Shown here: one piece after another, positions 21,362 to 31,700 of the stretch
How positions within the stretch are numbered: the first letter of the stretch is position 1
How the letters are laid out: each line of letters opens with the position of its first letter
DNA from: Diplosphaera chodatii
Lineage: Eukaryota; Chlorophyta; Trebouxiophyceae; Prasiolales; Stichococcaceae
Direction of reading: 5' to 3'
Length of the DNA stretch: 64,000 bases
Assembly (NCBI GenBank): GCA_032358165.1
Contig: JAALGY010000052.1
Location: 868,001 to 932,000 of the forward strand
Translations under genes and position numbers: made by a program
The notes under the pieces: generated by a model
What the model saw: only the letters and a program-made list of their open reading frames with translations
Database searches by the model: none
What the model was told of the DNA's origin: nothing

Positions 21362-22065
21362 GCTTGCCTGCAGGCCAGACGCATGTGCTGTAATGCATCA
21401 CCTCGATTGCTGTTCCATCTGTCCATGCACCGTGATGCTCTGCGCCCGAGCACGCTGGCTACTCTTGCTGCACACGTGGGGATGTGACCAGCAACTGGGC
21501 TCGCTGGACAGTCCAGCAAAGCCGTTGTGCATGCACGCGATGGCAGCGCAGCCATCTAACGGCATGCTGCGAAGTCCTGCAGCAGTCTGAGCACAGCAAG
21601 TATTGCCACGGCTAGCTGCCCATCCAACATGCCAAGCCACCCTGAAGGTCTGCAAGGAGACCAGGCAGCGCGCCGTGCCGGCGGTTCCTGCACCAGGAGT
21701 GCTCGCACCTGTTGAGCAGCGGTCCAGCGATGGCAGCACCCGAAAGGCCGATACCCAAGGCCGGCGGTGTGCAAAAGACTGCTTAGGGTTTTGGGGGCTA
21801 GGGTCGTCAACTGAAATAGAGCGCTGGAAGCAAGGCGGAAGCAGCTGCGAGCTGGTCAGCTGGGTGCGGATGTGGGGTGCCGCAGTGTGCTGTCCTGCAT
21901 GCATGCCCAACTTCTCATCATTTGAAAGTCCTTGTTACATTTCGAGTGCCCTGCTAGACTTCACGACCGCCTCGCGACCCTTAGTAACCACAACATACTG
22001 CGGTCCCTGAGCTTCGCATCGCTGCAAATACCACAATCACTCTGGCTTCGACAAAATAACACCTC
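21362..22065. promoter_or_regulatory. Bidirectional promoter region of RPS2 and the polyprenyl synthase gene
   Basis: This 704-bp gap separates two divergent start codons, so both promoters must lie here. It contains a perfect telo-box at 21783-21791. I found no TATA box at a convincing distance from either start. Confidence 0.55.
21783..21791 (-). promoter_or_regulatory. Telo-box (AAACCCTAA) upstream of RPS2
   Basis: TTAGGGTTT on the plus strand is AAACCCTAA on the strand of RPS2. It lies about 420 bp upstream of the RPS2 ATG and 275 bp upstream of the prenyl-synthase ATG. In land plants telo-boxes are enriched in promoters of ribosomal-protein and other translation genes. Function here is inferred only from the match and its position. 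Confidence 0.5.
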
Positions 22066-24898
22066 ATGTTTCGAATTGGGAGGCTGGCGTCGCTGCTTGC
22101 CGAGGGCGCGTCGCGACCTGCAGCTCAGCTACCCCTTCTGGGTGCGCCAGTCCGCAGCGCCTTGCCATGTTGGCTCCCAAGGTGTCGAGGTTTTCGTGGT
22201 ATAACCAGCAGTTCACAGACGCTGACCAGCAACATGTGATGCTGTGCAGGCCCAGTATGCGCAGCAGCTCAGTGCACCGCACAAGTGCGTGGTATAGGAT
22301 GCGTCGCTGTGGTGGTTGTGTGTAGGAAAACATGCTGCTGTGGAAGGTGCAAGGTGTGCTATTGGCGTCATCAGCAACATGCGACCTTGCAGGGTGCTGT
22401 GGAAAGCGTGAGAGCGGTCTCGGCGCTGGCGGCTTTGCAACATAGGCTGCCGTCACAGCCACTGCAGCCATTGGGAGAAATGTCAGCACAGCCACAGCAT
22501 GGGGCGCCTGAGCAGCAGGCGCACCCGTGCCACAGTCCCAGCCAGCGACAGCAGACGCGCGTCGTCTCGATGTCAGCGCCCCACTCCGGCTTCATCTCGG
22601 TGGGCAGTCCATTTTCGATCCCTATGGGATGATCGCACAGCGCTCACCCGCCTGCTGTTACTGTTTATCAGCATATCAGACCCGACGTTTCAGCAGGTTG
22701 CAGGCAGTGTGGTTGTTACTTCTACGTGGCAGATTTCGCCAAACTAGCGGTTGTGCTGCTGCAGAGTTTTGCGGAGCTGGGCAGCCGCAAACTGGACCCC
22801 TTTGCGCTGGTGGCCGATGAGCTGGAGAGCGTGTCGGAGCGGCTCCGGCGCACCATCCTCACGGAGATCCCGGTCCTCAGCAGCGCTGCAGAGTACTTCT
22901 TCAAGGTGCTGATTGTGTGCAGCGATGAAGTAGGCCCTTGAGGGACGCTGCAGAAGCCCGCGGCAGCTCATCTGCGCTGCATGTGGTGCATGTCAGTGAC
23001 ACATTCAAGTTCAGGTATCATATTCATGCTGAGGCTCGGGCCGACATGCTGCAGCTGGGCTCGGAGGGGAAACGGCTGCGGCCAACGATTCTGCTGCTGA
23101 TGGCGTCATCGCTGTCGGCGGCAATGCCGTCAGCCACCACCCTCGAGGTGGACCTTCGGCCGCCGGCAACGCACATCACCGACCACCGGCGCCGGCAGCA
23201 GCGCATTGCAGAGGTGAGGCGGCAGCTCCGTACTGCAGGACAGCGTGCCTGGTCACCGTCATCCTCGGCACTGGGGGCCTGCACCCTTGCACACACTCGC
23301 AGGCCTGGTCGAATTGCCATGCTGTCGATGTGCAGATCACAGAGCTCATACATGTCGCCAGCCTGCTGCACGATGACGTCATCGATGCAGCTTCTACACG
23401 CCGGGGTCTGAAGGCCCTCAACATCGCCTTCGGCAACAAGGTACTGCTCGTGGGCCTGTCAGCGGCTGCCAGCGTGCTGAACACCTGCACACCGAGCAAG
23501 CAAAGCACCCGCTCGGAGTGTACGATGTGGATGACCTGCGTGCGCAATCAACACTGCTGCAGGTGGCGATCCTCGCCGGCGACTTCCTGCTGGCGCGCGC
23601 ATCAGTCAGCCTGGCAGCCCTGCGCAACAGCGACGTCATCCAGCTGCTGTCGCAGGTCATCGAGGACCTGGTCTCTGGCGAGATCATGCAGGTGACCGGG
23701 GCTCTGCAGCAAACCCACATGGCCAGATGTTATGACCTGGTTCCTGGTCATGTGGACATGAGCAGACCCTCACCACTACGTTGATCTGATCACGCTTCAA
23801 CGCTGTCCGTCGACATGCTGTGCAGATGACGAAGTCGGAGGACAACTTGCTGAGCATGGACCACTACGTGCGCAAGACGTTCTTCAAGACGGCGTCGCTG
23901 ATGGCCAACAGCTGCCGGGCGGTGGCCATCCTGGGCGGCGGGGACGAGGTCGTCTCGCAGGCCGCCTGGGACTACGGCCGCAACCTGGGCCTCGCCTTCC
24001 AGGTGGCCTCCCTAGTCTGAGGCGCACCCTGTCAGTGTTTACATGGCAGAGGCTATGTGGCGCAAAGAAAGTTTCCACAGGCGTATGCCCTGCCCTCTGG
24101 CACAAGCATCGCACCTGCTCTGGTTGCCATGGCAGTGCATGTGCACACCCCCAGCAGACATCGTAAAGAAAGGGTACGCCAGGGCCTGCAGACACTGTTG
24201 ACGTGGCTCATGTTGCGTGCGCAGCTGATAGACGATGTGCTGGACTACACGGGCAGCAGCAGCATTCTGGGCAAGCCCGCGCTCAACGACCTGGCCAGTG
24301 GCATCGCCACCGCGCCCGCGCTCTTCGCAGCCCAGGAGCAGCCGGTGAGCGACCGCCACCCGTTTTCACACCAGTCGGTGCTGTTGTCACAGGCCACCAT
24401 CCATGCTTGCTCGCAATGTGTGAGCCTCCATCATGTGCATGCGTGCTGTTGATGCAGTCAGCATCGGCATGCACCGACTGTTCCATGCTTCCAGCTTTGC
24501 ACACTGACGAGGGACCCAGGCACAAACCTGACCTGGCGTTTGGTGTTTGCACCCAGGCGCTTGTGCCGCTCATCGCAAGGAGGTTCAGCAATCCTGGCGA
24601 TGTGACATCGGCGCAGGCCATGGTCGAGTCCAGCAACGGCATCCAGCGCACGCGAGACATGGCAGCCGAGCATGCAGCAGCAGCTGTTGCAGCGGTGAGT
24701 GCAATTTGCAATTCCATGCCAATGCCTTACAAAACATCAGCGATAATCTGACTTATGTCGGCCATGGCCTATGGTGATGATATCGCAATTGCCGCATTGC
24801 AGATTCACTCCCTGCCGCCGGCGAGGTCCGACCATGCCAAGATTTGCCGACAAGCGCTGATTGATATAACACAGCGTGTGCTCACACGATCCAAGTGA
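22066..24898 (+). CDS. Trans-polyprenyl (solanesyl-type) diphosphate synthase, probably mitochondrial
   Basis: This enzyme elongates isoprenoid diphosphates with IPP to make the long side chain of ubiquinone or plastoquinone. The ATG at 22066 opens an Arg/Ser/Ala-rich, acid-poor leader ([18 protein letters not shown]) that looks like a mitochondrial presequence. The catalytic part begins with [19 protein letters not shown] and SSAAEYFFK (about 22790-22905). Next are [15 protein letters not shown] (about 23060-23105) and the first Asp-rich motif [15 protein letters not shown] (about 23362-23405). [14 protein letters not shown] and [10 protein letters not shown] follow (about 23570-23690), then [20 protein letters not shown] (about 23826-23885). 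The second Asp-rich motif is split by an intron: GRNLGLAFQ (to about 24003) joined to [10 protein letters not shown] (about 24224). The last exon ends with SRSK and TGA at 24896-24898. Both DDxxD motifs are intact. The exon linking leader and catalytic core (22100-22750) is uncertain. Confidence 0.92.
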
Positions 24899-25896
24899 CC
24901 ACAACCAGGCTGAGGATTGAGCCTGCATCACAGTGCAGTCATCTTTGTGTTGTCTTCTCCGCCACACACAGGCGTTCTTGCGCCACCTGTCTATACCAGG
25001 GGTCTGTGTCCATATTTTGTGGTTTGCTTTGAATTCAGCATTGCTCGGCTCCTAAGGAAGTTGCGTGCAGGACTCCAGGTACCGGTATACCGTACCCCCA
25101 ACAGTTGGTAGTGCTGGCTCCAAAACGGAGCATCTTGCACAGAAGTACACAAATGATCTGGACGCCCCGCTCATCAGGTGGTGGACCCTGTTCGAGTATA
25201 TTTAGAGATTGGACCAAGCCGTTGCCAGGGCATCTGTCAATGCATGCGACCCCCTGGCCGTACCCTGAGCACATTCCCAAGTTTGTCCCGCTGTTGTTTT
25301 GGGTTCTCAGGCGCCAGACCATTGCCGCTACTGACTTGGTGATGCTGGCAGCCATCATCTGGCCAGCGTTGGCTGGTGGGACGCTCTGCAATGTGTGCGT
25401 GCATGTCGGAACACATACAGTGCATGGGTGACACAAGCATGATGCAGCTGACATGTATCATGGAACCAATCAGATTGTTTCTGCAGCGGTGAGGCTTGGA
25501 AGGGAATGGGCCGCTGTCGCCGGCAAACTACATATACCGTGGAGTGATATGTGTTGAGGTGCTGGACAATGACGCACGTTGATGATTGACTTCGAGTCAA
25601 CTGTAAGTGAAATCTCCGCAACACTTGATGAAACGTCACCCGATATCAACGTCAAGCCCCTGAAAACCACATCACCAGAGGGCATGTTAAGCTGCTATAT
25701 TGTCACCTGAATTCCCCAGGAAAATGGCCAGATGAATGATCAACGACAACAGGGCGCAGGCAACCAGATGCTCTGTTGCTACTGCAACACTGTCAGGCAT
25801 CATCGTACTGCCTGCGCCAAGACGTGCCTGTCCACCAGAGAAACCTCCGGTGCCTGGCAATTCCACCCCCCAGCAAAACCACTCTGTTCATCTGCT
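24899..25896. other. Convergent intergenic region of about 1 kb
   Basis: The polyprenyl synthase gene (plus) and the acid phosphatase gene (minus) both end here. A TGTAA poly(A)-type signal occurs at 25602-25606 on the plus strand, but it is about 700 bp downstream of the stop. I see no protein domain, RNA gene or repeat. Confidence 0.4.
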
Positions 25897-28868
25897 TCAC
25901 AAGCTGCTCAACAACCGCCGCTGGTGCGGCCGTGGGCTTGCTGCCAGCTTGCCCCTGCGGCCATCACATGCAGTCGCCCGCTCCAACCGTACCTCGTCTG
26001 CTGTCACTGCTGCCCCATCCTGCAGACCGCCAACCACAGGGATCAGTACCTTCGGGGTGAAGTCGTGAACGCAAGACAAGCTCAGAGTGTTAACACGTGT
26101 CGGTGCTGCGAACTGAAGCTCACAGGTAATGAGACCATAGGGCAACCGCCATCAGACGAAGTCGGTTCAGAGAGCAGCTGTAACACTCACCTGGTTGCGG
26201 TGCCACCGGAAGGTGGCTGCAGTGGCGGACTCAAAGTCCAGCGTCGCATGCCCATAGCTGGCCTCCCGCATCGCAGACCACTCTGGCTGACGCAGGTAGT
26301 CACGCGCCAAGCCCTGTTCAGCACGGATTGAATGTGTGGGAGACGTGCAAGACTGCTCGAGGCCAACTGCAGGCCCGACACCAACAACATGCAGGGGCAG
26401 CAGCCTGCTGCTGGATGTCGGCCCACACTGCTGCACAGGGTTGCGCGTCTGTGCAAGGTCCCCCAACCCACCTCACGGTTGCCGCCGTCGCCAATGACGA
26501 TGTGCACGGGCCCGCAGTCGTTGGGCTTGTTGTTGAACACGCGCACGCTCCGCTCATACGCGTGCACATGACCTGCAGGCCACCCACAGTGGCAGCTCAT
26601 CGCAAGCACTGACGCGACCAGCAGGTGTCACAGACGTGTCTGATGTGTACTGATGGAAACGTTTGGGAACTATCAGGCTTGAGACCTTTAGCTTGTTGAG
26701 TGACCGCTCACCTGCAAACACCAGGTCGGCGCCGTAGCTGTACAGCAGCGCCTCCATGGCCCGCCGCATGTCCTCCACCTCGCCCTGGTGCGCGGTGTTG
26801 CTGTTGTACCAGGGCGCGTGCATGCCCACGATGAGCCACGGGGTGCGGCTGCGGTCCACCGCTGCCAGGTCCGCCTTCAGCCACGCCATCTGCGTATCGA
26901 TGCCCAGATGTCACAGGAGGTGCAGGTAGTTTCCTACATCCAGCTTCCGGTCGACAGGTGCCCTGCAGCACTTCCCTCGCTCTTGTGCACAGCTGCTCAT
27001 GCGATTGACATGCGCCTCCGCTCACCTGCTTCGAGCCGGAGCCGTAGGTCGCGTAGCTGCCCAGCATGACGACGTGCGCGGGGCCCGTCTCATAGGAGTA
27101 GTACAGCGCTGACTTGCTGCCGGAGCGGGCGTACGGCATGCGCCACCGCGACTCGTATGCCAGGAACGACGCTGGTGCGCCATCAATCGACTCCAGCTCG
27201 TGGTTGCCCTGTGTGCCACCAAGTTCGGCAGGTTTTAGCAGGATGAACAGGTTGAACTGTACTCATTATATCACATTATTAGACGACAACTGACAGCACC
27301 AGGTCACCATAATCAGACAGGCTGCCAGTGGTATGCACCCACCCACCTCTATGGTCATGTGGGGCACAGAGGCGGTCGATGGCTGCACCAGGCGGCCATA
27401 TGTATCCCACCGCTGCTCCTCGCCATCAGCATAGGAGAGGTCGCCAACCTGCCAACACAGAGAGCCTCCTCAAGGCCATACAGCGACTTCCGACTGTGCT
27501 GTTGCTGGGCCAAGCATGTTGCGTACACAATGACAATGACAGCACCCTCACGTTCAGCACGCTGTCTGGCTTGTTCGCCATCAGGTGCTCCAGTGTCTGC
27601 GCGCTGTTCTCCGTCTGGCCCAGGTCGCCAACCAGGCCGAGGCGATAAGGCAGTCCAAGGTTCTGCAGGTCAATTGTAGACTGATGTGCTGGATCTTTTG
27701 GCTACCAACAGCAGGCACGTGTTGCAGCCTTAGCATCAAAGAGGGCATCAAGAGAGCAGCACCTGGTGCGCCTCTGGTGGCATGGTGAAGTTGAACTCGT
27801 CACTCCAGCCGAGCTCAGGGTCGCCAACCCTACAGCAGGCAGAAGGGCTAGGCTGTCGAACCGAGCACCAAAGCCAGAACCTTGGACCAAAACCCCTGGA
27901 CTGCCTGACGTTGCCAGAACCTTGGAGTGCGACTCACAGCAGCCTGCAGCAGGCAGCTTCAGTGCCCAGCATGCAGGTGCTCTGCACACATGCCCACCCG
28001 ACACACACCTGTAGAAGTAGGTGTGGGTGGACTGCAAGGGGCCCTCCTCCCCGAGGCCGACCACCACCTGATGCAGTGCACCGCTGGAGTAGCTGGGCAC
28101 CGCATAGCAGCGCTGTGCGCCGTCTGCGGCTGTGACATTGGCATTGTAGCTCCCTGGCTGGGCGCCAATCTGAACAATCGACTTCACGCCTGCAGAGGGC
28201 GACCACCGGCATGATCGCTGTGGCTCTCAAGGAGGCTCCACCGTGAGCCATGCCGCTGGACAGCAGCTTGGACGCGGCATCACTGCAGCCATTCCGCGGG
28301 ACTGACAGTGCCTACCGGCTGCTTTCAGGGCGGCCAGGCAGCCCTGCGTCGGTGATGCCAGCAGCTGCTGCAGCTGTGCATTCATCTGTCGCGGCAGCAC
28401 CCAGCGCATTGCCCGAATGGCGTAGGCGCCAAGGCGCGACAGCGGGGCCTGCTGCGGCCGCGGGAACGCTGCGGCGAGGCTGCCATCCTGCTGCGGGTAC
28501 GTCACCTGAACACACCAGCACTCAGGGTCTGCTGCTAGGGTGTGCATCCGCAGTACGTTGTCGGGTAGATCAGGAAGCCGACACATGTTCGCCATGAGTG
28601 TGCGCCATTGCACAGTACACGAGTGACGCACCCAGCTGATGCTCAGAGTGCCGGGCCCACTCAATGCCGTGGCAATCTGCTCCGGCGCGTGCGGATGTCT
28701 GCTGTGCCGCTTCAGCAGGTAGTGGTCCACTGGCATGACGCTTGCTGCTGGCGGACGCTGATAATTCGAGTGCCTGCCTGCTGCTGACTGCGTCACTGCA
28801 GGCAACGCCCTGCAGCGGGCCACGCCCAACAGCGCGGCAAACAGCAGCGCAAAGCGCAGGCTTGCCAT
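25897..28868 (-). CDS. Purple acid phosphatase, secreted metallophosphoesterase
   Basis: Purple acid phosphatases use a binuclear metal centre to release phosphate from organic esters, usually outside the cell or in the vacuole. The ATG at 28868 opens a clear signal peptide (MASLRFALLFAALLGVARC). The N-terminal fibronectin-like region includes SGPGTLSISWVRHS, AQPGSYNANVTAA and STHTYFYRVGDPELG. The five metal-binding blocks then follow in order: GDLGQTENSAQTLEHL (about 27620-27570), VGDLSYADGEEQRWDTYG (about 27450-27390), GNHELESIDG (about 27200), VGMHAPWYNSNTAHQGEVED (about 26835-26780) and GHVHAYERS, split by an intron (about 26705 and 26575). YGHATLDFESATAATFRWHRNQ ends at a GTGAGTG donor. 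The last exon (26019-25897) begins DGAAVTADEVRLER after a TGCAG acceptor. All expected ligands are visible. A P1BS-type site lies in the promoter. Confidence 0.95.
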
Positions 28869-29486
28869 TGTGATCAACAAACCAGCCGGTGTATACACTA
28901 TCAGCGGCAGGTGCTTGGTGTTGTTATGCACCGACCTTGCCGTGAAATCTGCCGCCGATTGGTGTGACAGAATCGAGGGTTGACACCTGGAATGCAGCCT
29001 GTTTTGTATGAGAGGATGTGCTAGCAAGCAAGCTGTTGGTCCATTTTCTAGCGACCTAGCAAGCGTCCTAAATGATTGCTGCCCGCAAGCGACGGAATAT
29101 GCCATTCACGTGCTGCGGCACGTGACCACCTGCGCGCCAGACGCTCAAGTGGGAAAACCTGTCAGCAATCCTGGTCAGCGCCACGCAAGCAGATCCGCTT
29201 GTGTGACAGAATGGTGGAGGCCCAGCGGCTTGTTGTGTTCTTAGGACAGACAGCGTGCGCTGTGACATAGATCGTGTTTGCTCGAGCTGACTGCACACAG
29301 CCACCCCACGCACGAGCTGTTCGAAAACGCTTTCTGCCAGACTTGTCACTGCAGTTGACCTCCGGACGCCGAGGTTGCAGCCAGTACGCTAAGGTTCACA
29401 ACAGCAATCACGACGCAGCTCGTGTATGTGAGCTTCGCCGAAGACAAGCCGGCATTGCCGGAGGAGCAGAGCCACCTCGTCGGCCC
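28869..29486. promoter_or_regulatory. Head-to-head promoter region of the acid phosphatase and JMJD5-like genes
   Basis: Two divergent genes begin on either side of this stretch. The reading frame of the JmjC first exon stays open upstream of 29487 without another in-frame ATG, so its exact 5' end is not settled. One GNATATNC (P1BS) site lies at 29095-29102. Confidence 0.45.
29095..29102. promoter_or_regulatory. P1BS-type phosphate-starvation element (GAATATGC)
   Basis: The octamer fits GNATATNC, the near-palindromic binding site of PHR1/PSR1-type MYB-coiled-coil regulators. It lies 227 bp upstream of the purple acid phosphatase ATG and about 390 bp upstream of the JmjC gene ATG. The motif is short and also occurs elsewhere in the window by chance. 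Confidence 0.4.
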
Positions 29487-31087
29487 ATGCTGAGGAAGCC
29501 TTGGCTTGCTGCGCCGCTGCGGAGGCTTGCCCTAGATTGTGGCGACCCTGCAGCACAGGGTTGGATGGGGCAGACCGAATGCTTGACCTTCAGCCCCCGC
29601 GCCAGGCCCAATTCGTTTGATGGCTGCCGCCTCGCAGCGCTTGCGGCTCAGCGGGACGGCTGCAAGGAGCGGGCCGCTGGGCAGCAGCTCCCGCGACTGC
29701 AGCTGGAGGAGGCGCAGACGTCTCTGCGAGAAACCCCCGACCGGCCTTTCGTGTTGGAAGGCGCCATGCATGGCTGGGCAGCCCGCAGGTGGACCTTCGA
29801 AGAGCTCAAGCAGCGACACGGTGGGCTCCACAGCAAAGCGTGATGCTATCGACACATGCCTTGCATGCAGCAGCATGCAGCGGCGAAGCTGCATATATAC
29901 GTCCACCTCCATGATCACTCACGTCCAGGTATCCAACAGACCATCATGCATGCCTGTACGGTCAGCATCACATTCTGGAATGCACAGGGCATGTTCAGGT
30001 GCCGGTGGAGCAATCGAGGGGCGGGGGCGACTACAGGGACCTGTACCAGCCTCGCAGCTTCTCGGCCACGCCCCGCAGCTTTGCTGCAGACGTGCTGGTG
30101 CCCTTCGGCGAGCTGCTGGACCATGTGCAGCGTCACCGCGACGACAGGTGACTCATCGTTCGTCGCTGCATCAGCTGCCTAGCTGCAGGGCGACAGGGTC
30201 CTGTGTTTGGCCCGAACTAGGCCGTGGCATCTCTGCGGACGCGCATGGCAACATCATGCAGTCGTTGTGATATGAAAGGGCTGACTTGCAGGACGAGTGC
30301 GACCATGTGCTTGGCGCAGCACGACCTGTTTCAGATGATCCCAGAGCTGGACGCAGACATCCAGCCGCCACCATTCCAGGAGGCAGTGGAGCGTCTGTAC
30401 AAGCGCAATGCCTGGATTGGGCCCGCAGGTGACGCATCGCCATGTGCGATGTGCAACCTTCATGTTTGACGATTTACTGCTGCCGCTACAAGCCTACAGC
30501 TCCTACACACCGTCCTAGCATTGCGCCAGCACCATGCAGGGTGCTCGACACCACTGCATCGAGACCCATACCGAAACGCGCTGTGTCAGGTAAGCACCAT
30601 GTATGACTGTGTACATAGTCATATTGGGGTCGTGGCTGATTCGACCGCAGGAGCATGACAGTGCTGCTATGTGTCCGCAGATCAAGGGCTCCAAGCACAT
30701 CGAGCTCTTCCACAGCGACTGGTGCCAGCAGATATACCCATTCACAACAATGGTTTTGCGAAACACCTCACAGGTCAGGCATCGACGTCTTACTAATGCC
30801 TTGATATTTGATGCGCGCTTGCTAGGACCATGGTGATTGGCAATAAAACTGGATCATCGTTATTCTTTGAGGTTGGAGCCTGGCTGACTGACAACCCCCT
30901 CTTCAAAGTGCAGGTTGATGTGAATGCGCCGGACCCAGAGTCGTTCCCACTGTTCATGCGGGTACCCTACAGCGAGTGCACGCTGCAAGAGGGCGACATC
31001 CTGTACATTCCCCGAAGATGGTGGCATTTTGTGCGAGCTGAGACGCCCAGCATCAGCGTCAACTACTGGTGGACTGTTCCATCATGA
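29487..31087 (+). CDS. JMJD5/KDM8-like JmjC-domain Fe(II)/2-oxoglutarate oxygenase
   Basis: These enzymes hydroxylate protein side chains, or in some reports act on histones, usually in the nucleus. Exon 1 (ATG 29487, end 29820) carries RPFVLEGAMHGWAARRWTFE. It splices at CACG/GTGGGC to exon 2 (29988-30147), giving RHGHVQVPVEQSRG and later VPFGELLDHV. Exon 3 (about 30292-30428) has CLAQHDLFQMIPELDADI. Exon 4 (30539-30591) has CSTPLHRDPYRNALCQ, which contains the HxD iron ligands. Exon 5 (about 30681-30773) has IKGSKHIELF and FTTMVLRNTSQ. Exon 6 (about 30914-31087) has VDVNAPDPESFP, ILYIPRRWWHFVRA with the distal iron His, and NYWWTVPS before TGA. All these blocks match JMJD5 closely, including the phase of each intron. 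The start is the first in-frame ATG but could lie in an unseen upstream exon. Confidence 0.88.
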
Positions 31088-31700
31088 TCAAATGAACAGT
31101 CTGGGGGTTTTGGCCAAAGTCGGTGCAGGCTTGCAGAACTTCAGCTTTTACTGTCCTCAGCTGCCGCACCTGAGCACGTGTACGAGTGTCCTGACTGAGG
31201 CTCCCAATGTTGTTGTCATGCTGCCTTGCTGCCGTAACCTGAGTCAATGCGTACTTCGGCAGGGTGTTGCTACCCACTGGCTGAGCCAAGCAAATGTGCA
31301 TGCCACCGAATCTCGGCTGGGAACACAGACTTCAAACTTTACTTGCACTGACTAGTGATGATGAGGCCGTCCGGCGTCAGCGTGCGAGCCCCCGCCAAGT
31401 GGGCAGCATGCATAGCACAGCCGGGGACAGCAGTAGGAAGCGGATGGTGTTGCACGACTGCTTCCCGACCTGTCCAAACAGCCCGTCGTCTTTCTCAGTT
31501 CTGCTCTCGCCAAGCTGCGGCTCAGGGTCGAGGTGTCTCTTGTCGACAGATGATACCCGAAGAGAGGCTGGCTTTGACGCCGGGACATTTAGCTCACGAT
31601 CTATGACCGGTCCCAGGACGTTCCCTGCAACATTGTGAGCGACACAAATCACCGCCAGTTGGTAATGACAACGTTTTGAAGGCAACTCTCAATACACAGG
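31088..31700. other. Intergenic region between the JMJD5-like gene and GTF3C1 (same strand)
   Basis: This 613-bp stretch should hold the 3' UTR of the JmjC gene and the promoter of GTF3C1. No known element or RNA gene was recognised. Confidence 0.4.

Noticed and set aside
25105..25431. 108-codon plus-strand open frame in the 1-kb intergenic region
   Set aside because: There is no domain or homology signal, and ordinary-length open frames are common at this base composition; the stretch is better read as 3' UTR.
30774..30913. Retention of the last JMJD5-like intron as an in-frame extension
   Set aside because: Reading through from exon 5 meets a TGA within the intron (about 30834), so retention would truncate the protein.
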